Below are positions 51,501 to 63,400 of a DNA stretch of 64,000 nucleotides, piece by piece; position 1 is the first letter of the stretch; every line of letters begins with the position of its first letter. Source of the DNA: Dreissena polymorpha (taxonomy: Eukaryota > Mollusca > Bivalvia > Myida > Dreissenidae); assembly GCF_020536995.1 (NCBI RefSeq), contig NC_068362.1, positions 96,407,085-96,471,084 of the forward strand, read 5' to 3'. Under the pieces are notes generated by a model. The model saw only the letters and a list, made by a program, of their open reading frames with translations, searched no databases and had not been told where the DNA came from. The translations under genes were made by a program, and so were the position numbers.

Positions 51501-54500
51501 GTACGAGAAATTAATTAAATAATCCAGATGATTTATTAACATGCTAACGCAATGTAATTGTTAACTGAGATTTATTTTTGCCCGGTATTAGAAAGTCCCC
51601 GAAAAGCACGTTTTTTGCATGACGGCGTATGGCGCAATTTGTACTTGTATCGTATTGCATTCAATCTAAATTTAAATTCACCTGTCCAATGAAAGCTCTG
51701 CCCCATAATGCACTGTTCTCTTTACACTTCTGAAAAATGGCGTATGCATATAGTTGTGTTTACGAAATTCGTAAACATATTTATCGTCATAAATGTTCAA
51801 GATTATTATTTTTTAAGTGATGTAACTTTATTGGATTATCCGATTAATGTGCACATTAGAAAAGCCGTATGTATAATATTATCGATACAATTCGGTTTAT
51901 ATGCATGTATTTTCGGATGACAACACAGCATGGTAATACACAGGACCTATATTGTAGGCTATACTATACCTGTTTTTATAGCCCCCTGCAATAAATGAGC
52001 TCAAAAACTATAACGCGGATCCGTTTATAACGCTGTTGCGTGGCTTGGACCCCATCATCCGCGTTATATTGGAGTTACAGTGTACTTATTTAATATTGAA
52101 CATAGCAACTTGATATATTTGGCATGCATGTGTATCTCATGGAGCTGCACATTTTGAGTGGTGAATCTACAGTCACGGTAGTGGCTTTTAATTATTTGCT
52201 ACTAAGAATAGAGATTTGTTAGAGACAATTATTTTCAAGGGAAGTAATTTATTTAATTATAAATGTCATATTATATATTTCCTTACCAAGAATTGAAGTT
52301 CTTTTCACAGTTACTGTACAGATTTATTATTTTGATTATTTATAGCTCAAATGATTGATTTGTCAAAGTTTTTTTTTTAATGATATAATTATCATTTCTT
52401 TTCATGTTCATTACATACCTGCGGACTTATGTCCATAGATACATGATCAACTCTGGCTATGATCTCTTTTAAACCACAGGCATTGGTTGTCAGTGATGTC
52501 TGACATGGTCATAATTGACTGTGAGACCCCCCCCCCCCCCCAGTTGGTTTGGACAAATTCAAGGGAAGTAATAAGCTTTAAAGGGAGATGATTTCTATAC
52601 CTGCCAAATGATAAATATAAATTTTATTTCAAAGCGGCGCAGTACGTGGCATTGTGTTTCTGACGAACACATCTCTTGTTGGGTCACAAGGTCAATGTCA
52701 CTGTGACCTCTAAAAAAATAAACTCTGACAAGCTTTCGCAGCCGAGCGTGGGCACCCTTTATGCGGTGCTCTTGTTACTTTATTTTTTCGTACTCTTTTA
52801 TCGGGAAACTGTCATTATGTTGCCAACTAAAAGTTTCGCTATCGGTTTGGTCGAAGTACACCAATATTTTGCACATCGTGATATTTGGTGTAACCCAAGT
52901 CGATAACGATGTCGAACAGATGTGGAATATTTACTCTGTTCGAAATTTCAAAATGAAAATTTCACCAAGATTAATGTGTTGAAACATCGGCGTGTTTTTT
53001 AGGTTTCATTCAAAGGATAATGTCGATAATGTCTAAGAAAAACGTTAGTGAAGTTTATAGCAAAGTTCTTGTTTAATTGTGAAAAATCAACCCAAAATCA
53101 CCTTCCATCATTCATAACTGACATTTGGATGTCACGAATTACACACTTCGATTTTGGGGTCATATTTTTTTAAACTTATACCTGTTTTGGACATACTTGG
53201 TGGATTTTCATCAAATAAATGGTGTTTAATCATAGATGGACGCTTCCTGCTGGCAACCACAATGACATATGTCTGCATTGTTTGATCTTTCATGCTGTTG
53301 CATAGTGTTATTCTATACACCTGTGAAATCATAGTTGCAACTTGGATACCTTTTCTTTTATTATATTATATATACAAAAAAATCCTTTCAAGTACCTGTG
53401 ATTTATGTCTAGTTGCCCTTAAACGGACAAGGTTACTCTGCAAGGGAGTTCTGGAAATGAATGTTGAATTGATTCAAATGTTGCCTCTGTTTGTATAGGC
53501 CACCGCCTTTTGGAAGAGGTCCACCACCAAGGTTTAGAGGCCCCCCGCCACCTGGCATGAGGGGACCGCCTCCTCCAGGAATGCGAGGTCCCCCTGGGAT
53601 GAGGGGACCAGGACCACGAGGTCCCCCGCCACCACACTTTGGGGGCAGGCCACCATTTGATCCCAACTATGGCCCTCCACATGGGCCCCCTGGCCACGGT
53701 CCACCGATGGGACCAGGTGGTCCCATGGGTCCACCAGGCATGCCTCCTCATGGACCACCTGGAGGTATGGCTCCACCAAATATGGGCCCACCACAAATGG
53801 TAAACAGACTTATATTATCAATTTTCTTGTGTTATGCTCACAGGGTGTAATTTTTCCACTGATAGGTTCTCCCCGAGGTCATTTCTGAGATTTGTGTATA
53901 TTTGTAAACAAAATTAGGGACAGATTACGCTGCATATTTAAAAAACGGCCTGATATATTTGCAGCCCACAAAAGCTTTCTGAATATTTACACTGTTTGAT
54001 TCTGCCTAAGCATTTTTAGCTCATCTATTTTTTGAAAAAAAAAAATGAGCTATTGTCATCACGTCGGCGTCCGGTTAAGTTTTGCGTTTGGGTCCATTTT
54101 TCTCAGAAAGTATCAATGCTATTGCATTCAAACTTGGTACACTTACTTACTATCATGAGGGGACTGGGCAGGCAAAGTTAGATAACTCTGGCGTGCATTT
54201 TGACAGAATTATGTGCCCTTTTTATACTTCGAAAATTGAAAATTTTGGTTAAGTTTTGTGTTTAGGTCCACTTTATTCCTACTGTATCAAAGCTATTGCT
54301 TTCATACTTGCAACACTTATTAACTATCAAGGGGACTGTGCAGGCAAAGTTATGTTACTCTGACTGGCATTTTGACAGAATTATGGGCCCTTTATACTTA
54401 GAAAATTGAAAATTTGGTTAAGTTTTGTGTTTTGGTCCACTTTACCCCTAAACTATCATAGAGATTGCTTTCATACTTGGAACACTCACAAACTATCATA

Positions 54501-55396
54501 AGGGTACAGTAAAAGGACAAGTTTCATAACTCTGGTTGTCATTTTTACGGAATTATGGCCTTTTTTGACTTAGTAACTTTGAATATATGGTTAAATTTTG
54601 TGTTTCGATCCACTTTACTTCTAAAGTATCAAGGCTATTGCTTTCAAACTTCAAATACTTTTATGCTATCATGAGGTTGCTGTATCTGGCAAGTTAAAGT
54701 TTACCTTGACCTTTGAATGACCTTGACTCTCAAGGTCAAATTATTAAATTTTGCTAAAAATGCCATAACTTCTTTATTTATGATTAGATTTGATTGATAC
54801 TTTGACAAAACTACTCTTACCTGACATACCACAATAGACTCCACCCAAACCATCCCCTGTGCCCTCCCCCCCCCCCCCCCCCCGAATCTCCTCCCCCTAA
54901 TTTTTTTTATTTTTATGCCCCCCTTCGAAGAAGAGGGGGTATATTGCTTTGCTCATGTCGGTCTGTCTGTCGGTCCGTCCACCAGGTGGTTGTCAGACGA
55001 TAACTCAAGAACGCTTGGGCCTAGGATCATGAAACTTCATAGGTACATTGATCATGACTCGCAGATGACCCCTATTGATTTTGAGGTCACTAGGTCAAAG
55101 GTCAAGGTCACGGTGACCAGAAATAGTAAAATGGTTTTTGAATGATAACTCAAGAACGCATACGCCTAGGATCATGAAACTTCATGGGTAGATTGATCAT
55201 GACTTGCAGATGACCCCTATTGATTTTGAGGTCACTAGGTCAAAGGTCAAGGTCACGGTGACCCGAAATAGTAAAATGGTTTCCGGATGATAACTCAAGA
55301 ACGCATACGCCTAGGATCATGAAACTTCATGGGTAGATTGATCAAGACTCGCAGATGACCCCTATTGATCTACTACTACTGCTGCTGCTACTACTT

Positions 55397-55463
<67 letters not shown>

Positions 55464-55468
55464 AACTG

Positions 55469-55535
<67 letters not shown>

Positions 55536-55542
55536 TACTACT

Positions 55543-55625
<83 letters not shown>

Positions 55626-55684
55626 TCTACTACTACTACTACTATTTCTTCTGCTACCACCACCTACTTCTACTACTACTCTAT

Positions 55685-55770
<86 letters not shown>

Positions 55771-55795
55771 TACTACTAGTACTTCTACTAGTACT

Positions 55796-55873
<78 letters not shown>

Positions 55874-57400
55874 TTACTACTACTACTACTATTTCTTCTG
55901 CTACCACCACCACCACCACCAACACCACCACCACCACCACCATTCACAGTGACAAAAAAATGTATTCATACAATGGCTGCTACAAACAACTTATAGCCCA
56001 TATAGGGGGGCATGCATGTTTTACAAACAGCCCTTGTTTTTAAGATCATGTCACAAATGACCACCACATCCTCACGCTATATTATACCCCCCCCCCCCTC
56101 ACCCCACCCCCCCCCCCCCCCAAATTGTTTTTTTTTGAAACAGTTAAAAAACACAAATATTTATTTTTATTATTTTATGTTTGAAATACCGTCCAACCAT
56201 CGAACCCAAGAATACACCCCCCCCCTCCTCCTCCCCCCCCTAAATTATTTTTTTTTAAAGTTTTTAAGATCATCTCACAAATGACCACCACACCCTCACA
56301 CTAAACTATACCCCCCCCCCCCCCCCACCCCCTAATTTTTTTTTTTTAAGATCATTTCACAAATGACCACCACACCCTCACACTATACTATACCCCCCCC
56401 CCCCCCCCCCCAGCGATTTTCCTTGTCCAATTGGGAAAAGTACCCGTACCGGTCCAATTGGGAAAAATTGAGTCGTGAAAACCTCAAAATTGGGAAAAAT
56501 CGAGTCATGAAATCCTTAAATTGGGAAAATTGCGTCGTGAAGTTTGGGTCTTATTGAATACATCATACAGTTCAAACTTAATTGAACATACCCATTAAAA
56601 TAATCATTTGCAGGCATGCCTTAATGACCATTACTTAAAGTAATAAAGTTGATATAAATAACAAAATATTATATAGAAGACACAAAATCAATTACTAGTT
56701 GTTTTAATCTCTCATAAAGCAATGTTTCTCTCTTTCATTTTTTTGAAAATTTCAACAATCTTTGATGTTTGATCATCACTCAGTTGCTGGCATCCCTCTC
56801 TGCACAGCATCATTAGAGCTGTCAATGTGTCCTGTGATAGACGGTTCCGATTGGTCGTGCAAAGATTGTTCATTAGACTGAACAACCTTTCCACAGAGGC
56901 AGTGCTGGAGGGCATTTCAAACTACGTTTCAAACCGACGTCAAACAGTACGCTGGCTGCCTGACAAAAGAACCGCAAACAGTAACGATTCTATTGATTGA
57001 ACGCGCTGAATAATAAAACCCGATATTAATCGAGCCCGTGGTTACACACAACTATACAATTTTTTTGTTTGCTCACCGAAAGTTGGGTTTTGTTACGAAA
57101 CTTTCGATCGTTTTGAGGAAAAAAATCGGACGCCGATTGTGATTTGTCAGATGCCGATTGGGAATTTGGGAATTTTCGCTCGATTGGGAAAGTACCGTTT
57201 ACCGTTACTTTATAAAGAAGGAGAAAAATCGCTCCTCACACTATACTATACCCCACCCCACCCCCCCCCACCCCACCCCACCCCCACCCAAATTATTTTT
57301 TTTGAAACGGTAAAAAAACAAATAGTTATTTTTATTATTTTATGTTTGAAATACTGTCCAACCATCGCACCCAAGAATACCCCCCCCCCTCCCCCCCCCT

Positions 57401-57438
<38 letters not shown>

Positions 57439-60400
57439 TCATCTCACAAATGACCACCACACCCTCACACTATACCCCCCCCCCCCCCCAAATGTTGTTT
57501 TTTTTTTAAACGGTTAAAAAACACAAATATTTATTTTTATTATTTTATGTTTGAAATGCCATCCAACCATCGCACCCAAGAATCCCCCCCCCCCCCCCCC
57601 GCATTTTTGGAAGCTAATGTAATAAATGTCCACGCCCCCACACTATACACCCCTCTTCACTCTACCCCTCCCTCCTTTGTGATTGAAAATGAGAGTCCCT
57701 TCACCTTTAAAAAGAAAAAAGATGAGCGGTCTGCACCCGCAAGGCAGACCTCTTGTTGAAACAAGTGATGTGATTGCCTGTCGTTTCCCAATCATCCAAA
57801 TAAAATCGGTCTTTTAAAATGTATTTGAAACAGCTTCACTGTTTCCTCACAAATATCATAAGTACAACGAAAATTTGCGAATCTGAAACCATTTTTTTTA
57901 TATAAATGTTGTCAATTCACCAAAACGTGCAAAGGTCCCTTTTAATGTCTGTTTGGTTTGTCATTTGGTTATGTACACAATAGTATAGTAAAAATAAGTG
58001 GATAATTTTCCTTTCCTCAGACTTCACCTCAATCACACCCCTTGCTCATAAATCGTATGTGAATTAGTAATAAACAGTGTTTTTTTACAGCAGCATTTTG
58101 CAGCAGTACTAAAAAGGGTTACTTTGTTTCTGTATGTAGTTTACTTTTTAATTGAAGTTAAAGTGATATTATGGGCAACAGTTTTTAGGTGTCTATCGCA
58201 ACCGTTGTTTATTTTTGGTGTTTTCACTTCATGTACACTTATATTTGTTAATGCAGCATCAACATACTAAAACAATATCACGGAAAGAGAAAAATAATGC
58301 ATTTGAATATCAACCGTACTTTCATTTGACAACTGATCATGCATGTACGATGTGAGCCTAAATTTAGTTTTAGTGCAGATTCGTTCATACGACACAATGA
58401 CACAATTTCTTTTACTGATCATTTCGGCAAGGACTGGGTGAGTCACATAAAAATATTGAATATAAAATATATTTTTATAAACAACTGGTAGCAAGATGAG
58501 TTGCAGATAATTGGTCAGTAACCACATTTTAACTAACTCTTTTGACCTGTTAATTCTTTTCAGCTCAATTCAAAAGTGCAAATGCCCATTATATCACTTT
58601 AAAACAATATGGTTTATTAACAATCAATATTCATGCATTGGACACATTTTCCAACTCATCTTTTTGACAATTACTCTGGAAATACATAATTAATATGCTT
58701 TACCAGGTAAATATAAAGTACTGATTATTTCAGGATCCATACCCTAGGCCGCCTGGCACAGGCATGCCCCCTACCATCCCTCCACCAAACTTCAGTGTAC
58801 CACCACCCGGCTTTATGCCCCCTCCCATGGGCGGAGGTCTGCCTAACAATGACCCAGGACTTCAAGAAATCTGGGTCGAGACAAAAACAGCGGAAGGAAA
58901 AGTATTGACTTTAAAGATTCTCTTGTGTTTGTTTTGTTTTCTAAATCTGCTCACCAAAATTTATGTATGAGTAGGTTAACTGACTAAAGTGATGTTACCA
59001 AATTACTGTTGAAAATGGCAACAGAATCAGTACACATAATGATAACAATTAAACATTTTATTACGTCTTTAATTTATCATCTGCTGTTACCATCAGCACT
59101 TCCGTTAGTGGACATCAGGGCGTAAATTACGCACAAAAATAGCAGTAATACATTAATTTTACAAATGATGTGCCTAGGTCATCCAATAACTTCATATACG
59201 CTGATTTTTAATACACAGCACCTGCATGTACAAATGTTAACAGTAAATTCGGCCATTTACTTAGTTATTCCCAGTACAAATGAGTTCATTCAATAATGAT
59301 GCTCCCTATTTCCACACAGACCTACTTCTACAATGCCAAGACGAGGGAGTCAGCATGGACAAAGCCAGACAATGTAAAGATCATAACTCAGGCTGAGGTT
59401 GAGCAGATGGCAGTTCAGTCGGCGCAAGTGAATGCCATGGCCTCGGGCACTGGCTTCAATTCCATGGGACAGACAACACCCCTACAAGGTATGCTTAACT
59501 TCACAGAGTGTGGCTATATTTTCAGACATCCATATTCAACGACTCCAATTATTCGGACAGTATATTTTACAGCACTATTTTACCAGATTTCTGCCCTGTT
59601 TTCGCTTATCAACTTTGATCATGGAGTTTTCAACCCGATTATGGTCATAAAACCTGGCATAAAAATGCCCTGAGGGCAATGGACCATTACAATTGCGTTA
59701 TTATGTAGATTACCATGTATACAGGTAAAAAAACAATGGTTTCATCCAATAACATTTGAAATAAAAAGAAATATTGTATTTAGGATGCAGTATGGTTGTT
59801 TTTTTAAAACGTATGTACCATTTCATATGAGAGATTGCATATAAGTGAAGTTGTGTTGTTATTTAAGTAGAGAAAGGAGAGTACAACACAATAAAAATTA
59901 TTGCACATGTATTAATTGGTTTTATTTCAATATGATAATTTACAAACAAACATAACTTATAAAATTATGTCTCTAAAATTTCGGACACTCGTATTTTAAA
60001 AATATTCTTTGTTTCTAAATTTTTCGGACACAAAAAAAACAACAACTATTTTTAAGAGTCTAATTGTTACTCTAGTCAAAGTGAATGTTCTTGTTGAATT
60101 ACTGTGGAGCCCATTATGTTATTTCTTCACTTTAGATTTGTTATTACTTGTAATTTATCACATTTGCACTATTATATCCCTGGTCCCATATGCCTGTTAC
60201 CAGCTCACCCCACACCACACTCAGATATGCAGCAGCCAGGAGTGCCAGGTATGCAGCCCAGTGTACCGGGCACCCAGCCTCCCTTCATACCGCCGGCCAG
60301 CTTCCCGGGCATGCCCACAGGCTTCGCCCCCAACATGGTTCCCCCGGGCATGGGTGGCTACCCTGGGGCCATGCCCACGGGTCCCCTGGGTGGGGCTACC

Positions 60401-63400
60401 TCACAGGCCGACAATTCTGTTGTGGCCCATAAACTTCCATCTAGTCAGGTAGGATACTGGGCTTCACAATATTTGCTGGAAATAGGGAAATTGGATTGAT
60501 TAAGATTTCTTTGATAAATTTGTGGAAATCATAACTGCGTTTATTCAATGCCTAATAATGCTTATGTTAATGTTTTAGTAAGCCAGGTTTGGGAGAGTTT
60601 AATTCTACATTTGAATAATCAAAATAAAAATAGTTTTAACCATTTTGTGATAACAATTGTAAGAAGAAAAAAGTTTTTGATCAGGGATTTTCTTTAAAAA
60701 AGTATGGATACCGGAAGTAACACTCAGAATATTGCAATTTGTGTGTCTATGTTGCTTATATGCTGATCTTGCTTGGGTCTGCACAATTATTTAAATAAAT
60801 ATTTTTAGTTTTGTAAACTTGATTTCGTGACAATGCCATGCAGAGCTCCAGCTAAGGTTTCGGGTCAATTACAAGATTTTTTTCACAATTAGTTTTTTTC
60901 CATAATTCATCATTTTCAAATAGTTTTTTTTTGTTCCAATGAACAATATATGATAACAAACTAAACTTTTAACTTAATTGACCTTAGCATGAGCTACTGT
61001 GTGCATACCGGTCCCTTTCTGGATTTAAAAGCCCTCTTTCACCCAGACAGACGCCACATTGTGTTAAATACAAGAATAACATTTCATCTGAATATCGGCA
61101 TCCGAGCCTTCAATCTGTAACCAGGGAAAGTAAGTTTTCCATGCCGAGATCTGTTTTTGCGTGATACCGCAATGTTTGGGTTTGGAGATCTTCGATTCCA
61201 CCTCATAAACCGCTTATGACACTATATAAGATAATAGACTGCCAACAATAGACTTTGTTCTTGCCGCGAAATTAAACCAAGTATACTTGGCCCTGTCGCA
61301 GAATGAAGTTTCTTTTGAACTCGTCCACGTTTTTCAGCTGCCATGTTTAATTTTGTAAAAAGAAGAGCGGAAATGAATATGCGAATGTTATTGGTTACAA
61401 TCAACTAATTCATGGATCTGGTATTGGAAATCTCGTTATCATTTATCTTTCGCTGCGCAGAACTCGGAAATTCAGTACGATCAAACGGCTGGTCATAATT
61501 CGTATCAGTCTGTTTTGATACGAAGGATTTTGATTTTCTTTTAGTTTTTCTTTAAGAGCATATCGTAATAACGATAAAACGATGCTTATCTGGAGCTCTT
61601 GCCATGTTTCTTGTTTTGTCTATATTAGGTGTATGAATTCTTGTATTGTCTTGTGTATTTTAAAATAATATTATTTTCTTGTTTTTTTTTTGCAAATGCC
61701 TGTTTTTCTCACAGCTGCCACCAAAGCCCCCAGAGGTTGCTGAATGGACAGAGCACAAGAACACAGACGGTAGGTCCTACTACTACAACTCCAAGTCAAT
61801 GGAGTCCACCTGGGAGAAACCGAAAGCCCTTGTCGACTGGGAGGCCAAGATAACTGCCCTTCAGACCCCTGTTGTCAGTGAGCCGGAACCTGTGAAGGTT
61901 AATGGGGCGGTTGCCATGGAAACCAACAGCAGCTCAGAGGCTGCCCAGAGCAAGTCAGACAGTGAGGATGAGGATGATGAGCAGGTAGGATGTCTTTAAA
62001 TTGAGCCTTGATGTGGGAAAATGGTGTTTAATGCATGTGCATTAAGTGTAATCCCATATTAGCCTGTGCTCTAATTGGGGATGACACTTTTCGCCTAAAC
62101 TGGATTTTCTTTAAGAAGAGACTGCTTAAATACAATAAAAGCGGGAAGTGTTGTTCGTGATTAGCCTGCCGAGACTGAACAGGCTTATTTGGGAACAAAC
62201 CTTAATGCATATGCATTAAACTCCTTTTTCCCTGAGCAAGGCTCGATAAGCTTTTAATTGTGTGATGAATTTTGTAGAAACAAAATATTTATTGTCCCCT
62301 ACCTGTGAAACCGGAAGGGACTTATGGTTTGCGCTCCGTGTGTCAGTCTGTCTGTCAGTCTTTCAGTCCGTCACACTTTTCTGGATCCTGCGATAACTTA
62401 TTTTTCATATTTTTTCATAAAAACTTTAAACATGGACAGATGGCAATATGGACATTATGCACGTCGATTCATTTTGTTCCTACGTCAAAAATTGTGGTTG
62501 ATATGGCAACAAATGTAAAATAAAATATCAATACTGACAATGGTGGAGTTTCACCGGTAGGGGACCATATTGCTTGGCAATCTCTTGTTTAATATAAATA
62601 TTTTCTAAGTAAGAATAGAAGTATAGGTATAAGTTAATTATGTTTTCTTATACTCCATTAATTGTTGTATGGGCGAAAAATGCAGTCACTTTATGCATGC
62701 AGACTCAAGACACCATTTCATGTTCACTGAAAAAGGAAAATCCGGTGTAAAAGAATCGGTCAGTTGCTCATATAATGTAAACTTAAGTTAGTTATGTATG
62801 TTCATTATGAAAATCAGAATCAGAGTCGAAAATTCAGTCATTTGCGTTTTGTAATTAAAACCAAAATTCTGTCCAAAAAGATGTGTACCAACAGGTGGTA
62901 AGGATTTATTTTGTCGCTTTAAAATGTAATAATTCAGTCATTCACTAAAGGTATACAAACCTAAAGTAACCATATTCTGTTCATAAGGAGGAGGAGAAAG
63001 AGGAGAAAACCGAGCAAGAGAAAGCCCAGGAGAAGTCCCGACCAGTATCTAGCACACCCGTGTCAGGCACACCATGGTGTGTAGTGTGGACGGGTGATGG
63101 GCGGGTGTTCTTCTATAACCCCAGCACCCGCACCTCGCTGTGGGAGAGACCTGACGATCTCATGGGCAGGGCTGATGTGGACAAGCTCACAGAGAGGCCT
63201 CCGGGCGAGAAAGGTGGGTGGATAGTGTTGGAGTAAACCCTGAAGATCTATGTCCAGATTATAAGAGTTTCTCTAGTAACTTAATTTTTCCTTGCCTATG
63301 TATTTTATTTACATACGATATTATGTAATTATATAGTGTTTTATCCAGGCCTAAGCAGCTCGGCACCACTCTGCTAGTTTTTTGGTTTGCATCCATGCAT

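Larger units (their letters stand above)
49234..52082. mobile_element. pogo/Tigger-like non-autonomous element
   Basis: The left end CACTGTAACTCCAATATA and its inverse TATTGGAGTTACAGTG at the right are flanked by TA on both sides (49232-49233 and 52083-52084). ATAACGCG follows shortly inside both ends. CANTGTAAC ends with TA duplication are typical of pogo/Tigger (Tc1-mariner) elements. No transposase remains. Most of its length is the nested element at 49755-51498. Confidence 0.7.
48305..52747. mobile_element. Outer repeat with GCTCGGCTG ends, containing three other elements
   Basis: GCTCGGCTG at 48305 is inverted as CAGCCGAGC at 52739-52747. The inside carries repeated segments typical of one family: TTGGCATGCATGTGTATCTC at about 48424 and 52121, AAGTAATAAGCTTTAAAGGG at about 49208 and 52567, and AAAGCGG-GCAGT at about 49108 and 52631. 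These are split apart by insertion of the elements at 48592-49071 and 49234-52082. Confidence 0.55.

Noticed and set aside
53419-53796. Trp/Gly-rich and collagen-like frames antisense to TCERG1 exon 2
   Set aside because: Shadows of the Pro-rich exon, which is fixed by splice sites and by conserved WW exons downstream.
55365-55952. Leu/Tyr/Thr homopolymer frames over the ACT run
   Set aside because: Repeat translation only.
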